The position numbers and the translations under genes were made by a program. 64,000 bases of DNA from Neoaquamicrobium microcysteis (GTDB taxonomy: Bacteria; Pseudomonadota; Alphaproteobacteria; Rhizobiales; Rhizobiaceae): the NCBI RefSeq assembly GCF_008180155.1, contig NZ_VSZS01000055.1, positions 1-64,000 of the forward strand, read 5' to 3'. Of this stretch, positions 15,412 through 24,200 are shown piece by piece. Numbering within the stretch: position 1 is the first letter of the stretch; the number at the start of each line of letters is the position of its first letter. The notes below the pieces were generated by a model. It saw only the letters and a program-made list of their open reading frames with translations, had not been told where the DNA came from and searched no databases.

Positions 15412-16642
15412 CGAAATCGCGATCGTCGGCGGGGGCATTGTCGGCATCTGCGCGGCCGCGTTTCTGGCTGAAGCCGGGCGGCAGGTCGTCCTGATCGACC
15501 GGATCGGCATCTGCGAGGAGACCAGTTCGGGCAACGCCGCAGCGCTCGCCTTCTCGGACATTCTGCCGCTGGCGCAGAAAGGGATGATGCGCAACCTGCC
15601 GCGCTGGCTTGCGGATCCGCTGGGGCCGCTTTCGATCCCGCCGGCCTATCTGCCGCAGCTGCTTCCATGGCTCGTGCGGTTCTGGCGGGCAGGTTTGTCA
15701 GATCGCCATGAGGCGAGCCTTGCGGCGCAGGCCTCGATGATGAAGCTTGCCGAGGCCGAATGGATGGCGCTTATGGATCGCTCCGGCACGCGCGGCATGC
15801 TGCGCGAGGACGGTTCGCTCGAACTCTATGAAAGCAAGGGCGAATTTCGCGCCTCCTTGCCGGGCTGGGATGCCCGCGCCCGCTTCGGCGTCGCATTCCG
15901 TCATGTCGAAGGCGAAGAGCTGACGACCTTGCAGCCTGGCCTTTCATCGCAATTCTCGAGGGGCACCTTCGTGCCGGACTGGAAGACGGTGGCCGATCCG
16001 AAGCTGCTCGGCAAGGCGGTGTGGGCTTATGCGGAAGGGCTGGGCGCGAGGCATATCAAGGCTTCTGTCGAGCAGGTCGAGATGTCGGAGGCAGGCATCG
16101 ACATCCAGCTGGGGCAGGGCGAAAGCCTGCCTTGTCGCACGCTGGTGATAGCGGCGGGTGCTTGGTCGCACCTGCTGACGGCAAAGCTGGGCGACGCGGT
16201 GCCGCTCGAAACCGAGCGCGGCTACAACACCACGCTGCCTGCCGATGCGTTCGACGTGAAGCGCCAGCTGATCTTTTCAGGGCATGGTTTCGTGGTGACG
16301 CCGCTGGCGACCGGCCTGCGTGTGGGCGGCGCGGTGGAGCTTGCGGGGCTGAAGCGCCCACCCAACTATGCCCGCTCGCGCGCGATGCTGGAAAAGGCGA
16401 AGGGCTTCCTGCCGGGGCTTAAAACCGAAGGCGGGCGCGAGTGGATGGGCTATCGCCCCTCGCTGCCGGATTCCCTCCCCGTCATCGGGCAATCGTCCGC
16501 CAGCCCGGATATCGTCTATGCGTTCGGGCACGGCCATCTGGGGCTGACGCAAGCCGCCGCGACGGGCCGGCTTGTGCGCGACCTCGTCACGCGCCAGACT
16601 CCTGCGATAGACCTGTCACCGTTTTCGCCCACGAGGTTCTGA
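15407..16642 (+). CDS. FAD-dependent D-amino acid oxidase/dehydrogenase, probable D-hydroxyproline dehydrogenase
   Basis: A 411-residue DadA-like flavoprotein. The dinucleotide-binding GGGIVGICAAAFLAEAG with terminal acidic residue in VVLID is at about residues 7-32. A second FAD contact, YAFGHGHLGLTQA, lies near the C-terminus, and MGYRPSLPDSLPVIG is typical of the family. In hydroxyproline degradation the epimerised D-isomer is oxidised by such an enzyme to pyrroline-4-hydroxy-2-carboxylate, the substrate of the upstream DapA-family protein. It is seven bases from the epimerase gene. The Shine-Dalgarno (AAGGG) is a little far from the ATG because the palindromic repeat lies between. Confidence 0.8.
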   Translation: MSEIAIVGGGIVGICAAAFLAEAGRQVVLIDRIGICEETSSGNAAALAFSDILPLAQKGMMRNLPRWLADPLGPLSIPPAYLPQLLPWLVRFWRAGLSDRHEASLAAQASMMKLAEAEWMALMDRSGTRGMLREDGSLELYESKGEFRASLPGWDARARFGVAFRHVEGEELTTLQPGLSSQFSRGTFVPDWKTVADPKLLGKAVWAYAEGLGARHIKASVEQVEMSEAGIDIQLGQGESLPCRTLVIAAGAWSHLLTAKLGDAVPLETERGYNTTLPADAFDVKRQLIFSGHGFVVTPLATGLRVGGAVELAGLKRPPNYARSRAMLEKAKGFLPGLKTEGGREWMGYRPSLPDSLPVIGQSSASPDIVYAFGHGHLGLTQAAATGRLVRDLVTRQTPAIDLSPFSPTRF

Positions 16643-16649
16643 AGATACC

Positions 16650-17651
16650 ATGGCGCGTCATTCCTTCTTCTGCATCGATGGTCACACCTGCGGCAATCCG
16701 GTGCGGCTCGTTGCCGGCGGCGGGCCGCGGCTCGACGGTGCGACGATGATGGAACGCCGGGCGCATTTTCTTGCCGAGTTCGACTGGATCAGGAAGGGAC
16801 TGATGTTCGAACCGCGCGGCCATGACATGATGTCAGGCTCGATCCTCTATCCGCCCACGCGGGAGGATTGCGACGTGGCTATCCTGTTCATCGAGACATC
16901 GGGCTGCCTGCCGATGTGCGGCCACGGCACTATCGGCACGGTGACGATGGCCATCGAGCACGGGCTCGTCACGCCGCAGACGCCGGGTGTGCTGAGGCTG
17001 GACACGCCGGCCGGACTGGTGATCGCGGAATACCGGCAGGAAGGCCAGTATGTGGAGGAGGTGCGCATCACCAACGTGCCGTCCTTCCTCTATGCCGAGG
17101 GGCTGGAGGTGGAGTGTCCGCAACTCGGGTCGCTGAAGGTCGATGTCGCCTATGGCGGCAACTTCTACGCCATCGTCGACCGCCAAGAGAACTATCGCGA
17201 CATGGCCGATCATTCGGCGGGCGACCTGATCGCGTGGAGCCCGGTTCTGCGCCAGCGGCTAAACGAGCTCTATGCTTTCGCGCACCCAGAAAACCCTTCG
17301 ATCGACCGGCTGACCCACATAATGTGGACCGGTGCGCCGACCGTCGACGGCGCGGATGCGCGCAACGCGGTGTTCTATGGCGACAAGGCGATCGACCGGT
17401 CGCCCTGTGGAACCGGCACCTCGGCCCGCATGGCGCAACTTCACGCCAAACACATGCTCCGCGAAGGTGACGGCTTCGTGCACGAATCGATCATCGGCTC
17501 GCTGTTCAAGGGCCGGGTGGAAAAGGAAACGCAGGTGGGCGGCCACACCGCAATCGTGCCGTCCATCGGTGGATGGGCGCGGATGACTGGCCTCAACACC
17601 ATCTTCATCGACGATCGCGACCCGTTCGCGCACGGCTTCTCGGTCCTGTAG
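16650..17651 (+). CDS. Proline racemase-family enzyme, probable 4-hydroxyproline 2-epimerase
   Basis: A 333-residue enzyme with both catalytic cysteines of the racemase/epimerase class: Cys90 in PMCGHGTIG and Cys253 in SPCGTGTSARMA. The presence of the second Cys argues against the trans-3-hydroxyproline dehydratase branch, which has Thr there. IDGHTCGNPVR near the N-terminus is a family hallmark. It would interconvert trans-4-hydroxy-L-proline and cis-4-hydroxy-D-proline, feeding the oxidase upstream. A true proline racemase is the main alternative; the neighbouring DapA-family gene favours hydroxyproline. Confidence 0.82.
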   Translation: MARHSFFCIDGHTCGNPVRLVAGGGPRLDGATMMERRAHFLAEFDWIRKGLMFEPRGHDMMSGSILYPPTREDCDVAILFIETSGCLPMCGHGTIGTVTMAIEHGLVTPQTPGVLRLDTPAGLVIAEYRQEGQYVEEVRITNVPSFLYAEGLEVECPQLGSLKVDVAYGGNFYAIVDRQENYRDMADHSAGDLIAWSPVLRQRLNELYAFAHPENPSIDRLTHIMWTGAPTVDGADARNAVFYGDKAIDRSPCGTGTSARMAQLHAKHMLREGDGFVHESIIGSLFKGRVEKETQVGGHTAIVPSIGGWARMTGLNTIFIDDRDPFAHGFSVL

Positions 17652-17985
17652 GCGAGGTGCGCATGAGAGGTACCGGCCCTGGATCGCATTTTGGTCGGCA
17701 TTCATGGGATGCAAGAAAACACGGTTTCGAAACCGATTTCCGCACGAACTTGCGCCGATGTGAGATCGAATACCGCTTCGAGGCAAGGACATTGCATTTG
17801 GCCGGTGATAGCTTCCGCCCTAGTCCAAGGGGCGGGCTGCAGCCAGATGCACGCCATCACGATGTCGCGGGGGAGAAGCGGCACTCGAATTCAGGTGTTG
17901 CAATCCAGCCTCGACATAATAGGACTAGGGGAACCAAAGAAAAGGATGCGCGCATGCCGCGACATCCTCGAGGGGACGTACAGAA
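17652..17985. other. Intergenic gap before the liv operon with one perfect palindrome
   Basis: A 334-base gap between the epimerase gene and livH without a credible gene. It contains CGGTTTCGAAACCG (17722-17735), a perfect 14-base palindrome of the kind bound by dimeric repressors. I could not identify a confident promoter or terminator. GAGGGG lies about ten bases before the livH ATG. Confidence 0.5.
17722..17735. promoter_or_regulatory. Perfect 14-base palindrome, possible operator
   Basis: CGGTTTCGAAACCG reads the same on both strands. It lies about 70 bases after the epimerase gene and 250 bases before livH. No cognate regulator is adjacent, and it differs from the TGATATATCA sites of the GntR gene. 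Confidence 0.35.
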
Positions 17986-18915
17986 ATGGAATATTTCGTC
18001 CAGCAGCTTATCAACGGGCTGACGCTAGGCTCGATCTATGGGCTGATCGCGATCGGCTATACGATGGTGTACGGCATCATAGGCATGATCAATTTCGCCC
18101 ACGGCGACATCTTCATGATCAGCTCGTTCATCGCGCTGGCCGTGTTCCTCATTCTCACCAGTGTGCTCGGCTTCGCATTCCTGCCTGTAGTGCTGCTGAT
18201 CGTGCTGCTGGTGGCGATGCTGTTCACCTCGGCATGGGGGTGGACCGTCGAGAGGCTTGCTTACCGGCCGCTGCGAGGCTCGTTCCGCCTTGCACCGCTC
18301 ATCACCGCCATCGGCATGTCCATCCTTTTGCAGAACTTCGTTCGCGTTACGCAGGGCGCGCGCGTCAAGCCGCTGCCGCCGCAAATCCAGGGAGGCATTC
18401 CGCTGATGGACGGCATGACGGATGCCGGCCCGATCGTCGTGCAGATCTCGTACATGCAGCTCATCATCATCGTTACGACGGTGGTGCTGATGACGGTCTT
18501 CTCCCTCATCATCGCTAAGACCTCGCTGGGCCGCGCGCAGCGCGCCTGCGAGCAGGACCGCAAGATGGCGGCGCTGCTGGGCGTGAACGTCGACCGCACC
18601 ATCTCGCTGACCTTCGTGATGGGGGCGGCCCTGGCAGCGGTTGCAGGCCTGATGTTCCTGCTGCTCTACGGCGTGATCGACTTCTATATCGGCTTCCTTG
18701 CAGGCGTTAAGGCCTTTACGGCCGCCGTGCTCGGAGGCATCGGATCGCTGCCCGGAGCCATGCTCGGCGGGCTGCTCATCGGCCTGATCGAAGTGTTCTG
18801 GGCTGGCTACTTCAGCGTGGAATACAAGGACGTGGCCGCATTCTCGATCCTGGCCATCGTGCTCATCTTCCTGCCCTCGGGCCTGCTCGGCAAGCCCGAA
18901 GTCGAAAAGGTCTGA
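17986..18915 (+). CDS. livH: Branched-chain-type amino acid ABC transporter permease LivH
   Basis: A 309-residue inner-membrane permease with about eight hydrophobic segments. It has the LivH-type opening LINGLTLGSIYGLIAIGYTMVYG and the FAHGDIFM motif after the first helices. The cytoplasmic coupling loop is GRAQRACEQDRKMAALLGVNVDR. It pairs with LivM (four bases downstream) to make the translocation pore. Substrates of the HAAT family include branched-chain amino acids, amides and proline derivatives, so the sequence alone does not fix the cargo. Proximity to the hydroxyproline-type genes is suggestive. Confidence 0.95.
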   Translation: MEYFVQQLINGLTLGSIYGLIAIGYTMVYGIIGMINFAHGDIFMISSFIALAVFLILTSVLGFAFLPVVLLIVLLVAMLFTSAWGWTVERLAYRPLRGSFRLAPLITAIGMSILLQNFVRVTQGARVKPLPPQIQGGIPLMDGMTDAGPIVVQISYMQLIIIVTTVVLMTVFSLIIAKTSLGRAQRACEQDRKMAALLGVNVDRTISLTFVMGAALAAVAGLMFLLLYGVIDFYIGFLAGVKAFTAAVLGGIGSLPGAMLGGLLIGLIEVFWAGYFSVEYKDVAAFSILAIVLIFLPSGLLGKPEVEKV

Positions 18916-18919
18916 GGCA

Positions 18920-20284
18920 ATGACGAACACGGCAGACACCCGCATCGCGGATTCGATTCGCGACGCCTTCATCGCCGCCCTGCTCGTCGCAGTGCTGGGC
19001 TTCTTCTTCCTGGCGCTCCGCACGGACATCGCGCCCGGCGGGCTGGCCCTGTCGACGCGCTGGGGCCTGTGGTTCACAGCCATCGCAATCGTCTTCGCGG
19101 TGCGTCTCTTGCTGAACCTCTTCGTCTACCGCGCCCCTGCCGGAGCGCCGAAGCCGGAGAGCGGCATCGGCAAGATGGCGCACAGGTTGTCGGGCTACAG
19201 CACGGTGTTCGGCTATGTGATGTTCGCGCTGGCCGCCGCGCTGCCGTTCATCGTGATGGCGCTGTTTCCGGTGCAGCAACGCCAGTATATCGACCTCGCC
19301 ATCCTCATCATGACCTACATCATGCTGGGGTGGGGACTGAACGTGGTGGTCGGTTTCGCCGGCCTGCTCGATCTGGGCTATGTCGCGTTCTACGCGCTGG
19401 GCGCCTATTCGTTTGGCCTGCTCGCCTTCTATTTCGACATCGGCTTCTGGGTGGCGCTGCCGCTGGCCGGCCTTCTCGCTGCCATGTGGGGAATCGTGCT
19501 GGGCTTCCCGGTGCTGCGCCTCAGAGGCGACTACTTCGCGATCGTAACGCTGGCATTCGGCGAAATCATCCGCGTGGTGCTCATCAACTGGTCTGATTTC
19601 ACCGGCGGGCCGCGCGGCGTCTCTGGCATCCCGAAGCCCACTTTCTTCGGGCTCGACTTCACGCGTGGGGAGGGCGGGTTCGCCGACTTCTTCGGGCTCG
19701 AGTTCTCGACGATCCACCGTTTCGTCTATCTCTACTATATCATCTTCATCCTCGCGATCATCACCTACTTCGTCACCGCGAGGCTGCGCCAGCTGCCGGT
19801 GGGACGCGCCTGGGAGGCGCTGCGCGAGGACGACATCGCCTGCCGTTCGCTGGGAATCAACATCCGCAACACCAAGCTGACGGCGTTCGCCATCAGCGCG
19901 ATGTTCGGCGGCTTTGCGGGATCGTTCTTCGCGACAAGGCAGGGCTACATCTCGCCCGAGAGCTTCACCTTCATCGAGTCGGCCATCATCCTGGCTATCG
20001 TGGTGCTGGGCGGGCTGGGTTCGCAAATCGGTATCGTGATCGCCTCCATCGTGATGATCGGCGGCATGGAGATGCTGCGCAATCTGGGCTTCCTGACACA
20101 AATCTTCGGGCCTGACTTCGACCCGGTCCAGTACCGCATGCTGATCTTCGGCCTCGCCATGGTGCTCATCATGGTTTGGAAGCCGCGCGGGCTGGTCTCG
20201 ACACGCGAGCCTTCTGCCGTGCTCAAGGAAAAGAAGAAGATCGGTGCCGATCTGATCGGGCAGGGCGAGGGGCACAAGGCATGA
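18920..20284 (+). CDS. livM: Branched-chain-type amino acid ABC transporter permease LivM
   Basis: A 454-residue permease, longer than E. coli LivM owing to an N-terminal part with two to three extra hydrophobic segments before the conserved core that begins around LNVVVGFAGLLDLGYVAFYALGAYS. The coupling loop GRAWEALREDDIACRSLGIN is clear. The C-terminus is a Lys-rich tail that overlaps the livG start by four bases (ATGA). AGG overlapping the livH stop acts as the ribosome site. It works with LivH as the second half of the pore. Confidence 0.94.
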   Translation: MTNTADTRIADSIRDAFIAALLVAVLGFFFLALRTDIAPGGLALSTRWGLWFTAIAIVFAVRLLLNLFVYRAPAGAPKPESGIGKMAHRLSGYSTVFGYVMFALAAALPFIVMALFPVQQRQYIDLAILIMTYIMLGWGLNVVVGFAGLLDLGYVAFYALGAYSFGLLAFYFDIGFWVALPLAGLLAAMWGIVLGFPVLRLRGDYFAIVTLAFGEIIRVVLINWSDFTGGPRGVSGIPKPTFFGLDFTRGEGGFADFFGLEFSTIHRFVYLYYIIFILAIITYFVTARLRQLPVGRAWEALREDDIACRSLGINIRNTKLTAFAISAMFGGFAGSFFATRQGYISPESFTFIESAIILAIVVLGGLGSQIGIVIASIVMIGGMEMLRNLGFLTQIFGPDFDPVQYRMLIFGLAMVLIMVWKPRGLVSTREPSAVLKEKKKIGADLIGQGEGHKA

Positions 20285-21648
20285 TTGCGGCAGCGGAAGC
20301 GATGACGACTGCGGACAGATCCGACACCAACTGGGACCGCAATCCGATCCTCACGGTCGAGAATCTGACGATGCGCTTCGGCGGCCTCGTGGCGATCGAC
20401 AACCTCTCGTTCAACGTGGGGCGCGGCGACATCACCGCGTTGATCGGCCCAAACGGTGCCGGCAAGACCACGGTGTTCAACTGCGTGACCGGCTTCTACA
20501 AGCCGACGGAAGGGCGCATCGTGATGCGCCACGGCCCCGGCCATCAGGATGAGGGCGTGGCGGCCGTGACTGCCAGCAGCAACAAGTGGGGCCAGACGGC
20601 GGAAGGCGCCGTCTACCTGCTGGAGCGCATGCCCGACGTCGAGATCTCGCAGAAGGCGAAGGTGGCCCGCACCTTCCAGAACATCCGCCTGTTCAGCGGC
20701 ATGACCGCGCTGGAAAACCTGCTGGTCGCACAGCACAACACGCTGATGGTGGCCTCGAGCTACACTGTCGGCGGCCTGCTGGGCCTGCCAGGCTATCGCC
20801 GCGCCCATGCCGAAGCCATCGACAAGGCAGCCTACTGGCTCGAGCGCGTCGACCTGATCGACCGGGCGGACGACCCGGCCGGCGATCTGCCCTATGGCGC
20901 GCAGCGCCGGCTGGAGATCGCGCGCGCCATGTGCACCCAGCCGCACCTCCTTTGTCTCGACGAGCCGGCGGCTGGCCTCAACCCGCGCGAATCCTCCGCG
21001 CTCAACGACCTTATCCAGTACATCCGCGCCGATCACGGCGTTTCCGTACTGCTCATCGAGCACGACATGGGCGTGGTGATGGAGATTTCCGACCACATCG
21101 TCGTCCTCGACTACGGCGTGAAAATCTCCGACGGCGACGCGCAGTTCGTGCGCACCGATCCGCGCGTCATCGCCGCCTATCTCGGCGTCGACGACGAGGA
21201 GATCGAGGAAAAGCCCGAGATCGCCTCGCTGGTGGTCGAAGCCCTGGGCGAGGAGGCCGCCACTGAAGCCGGCATAGCCGCCGACGGCGCTCCGCCCCCC
21301 GAAGCGATCGCGGCGCAGGCGGATTCCGCTGCAGGCTTGGCCGATGCGAAGGCGCATCCCGGCACGCGCCCTGCCGGTCTCGACGGTGCCCGCGAGGGCG
21401 GTCCGGACAGGCTGACCCGTATCAACGGCATCGGCCCGGTCAACGAAAAGAAGCTGAACGGCCTCGGCATCTGGCATTTCGACCAGATCGGAGCCTGGAA
21501 GAAGAAGGAGGTCGAGTGGGTCGGCTCCTACCTCTCCTTCCCGGGGCGCATCGAGCGCGAGGACTGGGTGGGGCAGGCGAAGGTGCTGGCGCGCGCTGCG
21601 GGCAAGGCCAAGACCACGCGCAAGGGCAAGCAGGGGGGCGGCCAATGA
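20281..21648 (+). CDS. livG: ABC transporter ATPase LivG with an added C-terminal helix-hairpin-helix-like domain
   Basis: A 455-residue protein. Residues 25-303 are a LivG-type ATPase: Walker A GPNGAGKTT (56-64), an insertion of about 40 residues before the Q-loop, signature LPYGAQRRLEIARAM, Walker B LLCLDEP and H-loop His261. Unlike ordinary LivG (about 250-290 residues), an Ala/Glu-rich linker (304-374) leads to a compact domain (375-440). That domain starts RLTRINGIGPVNEKKLNGLGI and continues FDQIGAW, with a later basic tail. The pattern matches the helix-hairpin-helix-like module at the C-terminus of alphaproteobacterial NuoE. The function of the extra domain is unknown to me. It overlaps livM and livF by four bases each. 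Confidence 0.9.
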   Translation: MIAAAEAMTTADRSDTNWDRNPILTVENLTMRFGGLVAIDNLSFNVGRGDITALIGPNGAGKTTVFNCVTGFYKPTEGRIVMRHGPGHQDEGVAAVTASSNKWGQTAEGAVYLLERMPDVEISQKAKVARTFQNIRLFSGMTALENLLVAQHNTLMVASSYTVGGLLGLPGYRRAHAEAIDKAAYWLERVDLIDRADDPAGDLPYGAQRRLEIARAMCTQPHLLCLDEPAAGLNPRESSALNDLIQYIRADHGVSVLLIEHDMGVVMEISDHIVVLDYGVKISDGDAQFVRTDPRVIAAYLGVDDEEIEEKPEIASLVVEALGEEAATEAGIAADGAPPPEAIAAQADSAAGLADAKAHPGTRPAGLDGAREGGPDRLTRINGIGPVNEKKLNGLGIWHFDQIGAWKKKEVEWVGSYLSFPGRIEREDWVGQAKVLARAAGKAKTTRKGKQGGGQ

Positions 21649-22382
21649 CCACGGGTTCCGAAGACCTGCTTTTGTCGGTACGCGGCGTCGAGACCTATTA
21701 CGGCAAGATCGTCGCGCTGCGGGGCGTGGACCTGGACGTCAGGCGCGGCGAGATCGTCACGCTGATCGGCGCCAACGGTGCGGGCAAATCCACGCTGATG
21801 ATGACCATCTGCGGCGATCCTCGCGCGCGGGCCGGCACGATCACCTATGACGGCAGGGACATCACCGGTATGCCGACGCATGAGATCATGCGGCTCGGCA
21901 TCGCGCAATCCCCGGAAGGGCGACGCATCTTTCCGCGCATGACGGTGCTGGAAAACCTCAAGATGGGCGCGCAGCTGGTCGCGCCGGAGCATTTCGAGGG
22001 CGACCTGAAGCGCATCTACGACCTCTTCCCGCGCCTCAAGGAGCGCGCAGCGCAGCGCGGGGGCACGCTTTCTGGCGGCGAACAGCAGATGCTGGCCATC
22101 GCGCGCGCGCTGATGAGCCGGCCCAAGCTGCTGTTGCTTGACGAACCTTCGCTCGGCCTTGCACCGCTGATCGTGAAGCAGATTTTCGAGGTCATCCGCG
22201 AGCTCAACAGGACCGAGGGCCTGACTGTGTTCCTTGTCGAGCAGAACGCGTTCCATGCGCTCAAGCTGGCGCATCGCGGATATGTCATGGTCAACGGCAA
22301 CATCACCATGAGCGGCACCGGTGCGGAGCTGCTCAAGCGCGAGGAGGTGCGTGCCGCCTACCTCGAAGGCGGAAGGCACTGA
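21645..22382 (+). CDS. livF: Branched-chain-type amino acid ABC transporter ATPase LivF
   Basis: A 245-residue ATPase with Walker A GANGAGKST, signature TLSGGEQQMLAIARAL, Walker B LLLLDEPSLGLAP and H-loop-type VEQN. The ATG at 21645 overlaps the livG stop. It would form the second nucleotide-binding subunit of the transporter. It has ordinary length and motifs, in contrast to the enlarged LivG. Confidence 0.96.
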   Translation: MTTGSEDLLLSVRGVETYYGKIVALRGVDLDVRRGEIVTLIGANGAGKSTLMMTICGDPRARAGTITYDGRDITGMPTHEIMRLGIAQSPEGRRIFPRMTVLENLKMGAQLVAPEHFEGDLKRIYDLFPRLKERAAQRGGTLSGGEQQMLAIARALMSRPKLLLLDEPSLGLAPLIVKQIFEVIRELNRTEGLTVFLVEQNAFHALKLAHRGYVMVNGNITMSGTGAELLKREEVRAAYLEGGRH

Positions 22383-22392
22383 GGGGTCCGGC

Positions 22393-22746
22393 ATGGAAAA
22401 GCAGAACACGCTGATCTGGGAAGTCACCGCCTGGGAGTTCGTCTTCGTCACCGTGCTTCTGGCGGGGGCGGCCGCCTATCTGACCGGGCGGGCGGGCGCG
22501 CGCGAATGGCAGGCCAACTCGACTCTGGTCGTCTACATGGTGCTGCTGGCGGCGGCGACGCGGTTCATTCATTTCGCGCTGTTTCAGGGTAGCTTGCTGT
22601 CGATCCACTACTACGCCGTCGACCTCATCGTCCTGCTGGCGCTCGCCTTTCTGGGCAAGCGCATCACGCGGGCAAAGCAGATGGGAACGCAGTACAGCTT
22701 CCTCTATCGACGCAGCGGCCTGCTGAGCTGGGAAAAGAAAGCCTGA
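22393..22746 (+). CDS. Small membrane protein of the DUF6867 type in the liv operon
   Basis: A 117-residue protein with three to four hydrophobic helices (about 14-32, 43-62, 72-90) and a positively charged C-terminal loop (GKRITRAKQMGTQYSFLYRR). It lies ten bases after livF and before livK. This conserved family recurs inside alphaproteobacterial liv operons, so a role with the transporter (assembly, stability or regulation) is plausible but not shown. AGGGGT precedes the ATG at 22393. Confidence 0.75.
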   Translation: MEKQNTLIWEVTAWEFVFVTVLLAGAAAYLTGRAGAREWQANSTLVVYMVLLAAATRFIHFALFQGSLLSIHYYAVDLIVLLALAFLGKRITRAKQMGTQYSFLYRRSGLLSWEKKA

Positions 22747-22935
22747 GGGAAAACAATGCTTCAGGGTCGCAAGAACCCGGGAGCAGCAATTCGGCGAAAG
22801 CCTCTTCCTTTACATTTGGAATTGGGCTTTCATGCCGGACAAGCGGGGGCAGAACCTCGCATCGCGGGAACCGGAGTTCGACACCTGGTCCGGGGGCCGC
22901 TACGGGAACATTGGGTGTTTTCAAAGGGAGTTGTC

Positions 22936-24036
22936 ATGAAGAAGGTACTTCTGGCGGGCGCGGCGCTTGGCGTTCTGATGGCCGGTCCGGCCTGGGCGGA
23001 AATCAAGATCGCCACGGCCGGCCCGATGACGGGCCAGTATGCGGCGTTCGGCGAGCAGATGCGCGCCGGCGCGGAGCTGGCTGTCCAGCACATCAACGCG
23101 GAAGGCGGCGTGCTCGGCGAACAGCTTTCGCTCGAGATCGGCGACGATGCGTGTGAAGGCAGGCAGGCCGTTTCGGTGGCCAACCAGTTGGTCAGCCAGG
23201 GCGTCGTGTTCGTCGCGGGCCACTTCTGCTCGGGCGCATCGATCCCGGCTTCGGCCGTCTATGCGGAAGAGCAGATCATCCAGATCTCGCCGGCCTCGAC
23301 CAATCCGGACTTCACCGAGAAGCGTCCCGGACCGGGCGTGTTCCGCATGTGCGGACGCGACGACCAGCAGGGTCAGGTTGCAGGCCCGTTCATCCTCGAG
23401 CGCTTCCCCGACAGGAAGGTCGCCTTCATCCATGACCGCACGGCCTATGGCCAGGGTCTGGCCGAAGCGACACGGGACGCGTATCAGGCAGCCGGTGGCA
23501 CGCCCGCCCTGTTCGAGGCCTACACGCCGGGCGAGCGCGACTACACCGCTCTCGTGTCGAAGCTGCAGGCCGAGGGCATCGGCGTCGTCCACGTCGGCGG
23601 CTACCACACCGAGGCTGGCCTGATCATGCGCCAGATGCGCGAACAGGGCATGGACACGGTGCTGATTTCCGGCGACGCGCTCGTCACCGACGAGTACTGG
23701 GCGATCACCGGCGATCTGGGCGAAGGCACGCTGATGACCTTCTCGCCGGATCCGCGCAAGAACCCGGATGCCTCCGCGCTGGTCGAAGAGTTCCGTGGCA
23801 AGGGCGTCGAGCCCGAAGGCTACGTGCTCTACACCTACGCAGCGATCCAGGCATGGAAGGAAGCTGTCGAGGCTGCAGGCTCGCTCGACTTCGATGGCGT
23901 CGTGGAAGCTCTGAACACCGGCACCTTCAACACCGTGCTGGGCGAATCGGGCTTCGACGACAAGGGTGACGTGCAGCTTCCGGGCTACGTTCTCTACGAG
24001 TGGAAGAACGGCACCTACGACTATCTCGAAAACTAG
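22936..24036 (+). CDS. livK: Periplasmic branched-chain-type amino acid binding protein LivK
   Basis: A 366-residue substrate-binding protein of the Leu/Ile/Val type. It has a signal peptide at 1-22 (MKKVLLAGAALGVLMAGPAWA), a typical opening KIATAGPMTGQYAAFGEQMR and the binding-site region GHFCSGASIPAS. AAAGGGAG lies shortly before the ATG at 22936. A 189-base gap separates it from the DUF6867 gene, and a strong terminator follows, so it can be expressed with the operon or from its own promoter. Binding proteins are usually needed in excess. Cargo is not determined. Confidence 0.93.
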   Translation: MKKVLLAGAALGVLMAGPAWAEIKIATAGPMTGQYAAFGEQMRAGAELAVQHINAEGGVLGEQLSLEIGDDACEGRQAVSVANQLVSQGVVFVAGHFCSGASIPASAVYAEEQIIQISPASTNPDFTEKRPGPGVFRMCGRDDQQGQVAGPFILERFPDRKVAFIHDRTAYGQGLAEATRDAYQAAGGTPALFEAYTPGERDYTALVSKLQAEGIGVVHVGGYHTEAGLIMRQMREQGMDTVLISGDALVTDEYWAITGDLGEGTLMTFSPDPRKNPDASALVEEFRGKGVEPEGYVLYTYAAIQAWKEAVEAAGSLDFDGVVEALNTGTFNTVLGESGFDDKGDVQLPGYVLYEWKNGTYDYLEN

Positions 24037-24060
24037 GCCTCGAGATCATTCGATCTAGAT

Positions 24061-24092
24061 ACGGCCCGGTGCGTGAGCACCGGGCCGTTTTG
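24061..24092 (+). terminator. Strong intrinsic terminator after livK
   Basis: A 12-base-pair G/C-rich stem (ACGGCCCGGTGC and complement) with a GTGA tetraloop, followed by TTTGTTTTGTT. It ends the liv operon 24 bases after the livK stop. Confidence 0.92.
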
Positions 24093-24200
24093 TTTTGTTG
24101 CGCAATCGTTATGGCATGCATGCCGAATGTTGCGGTTTGCAGTGCAGCAATTTCCGGCTAAGGAAGGCGGCACGTCTCGCAAGCCCCATCGGAGATCGCC

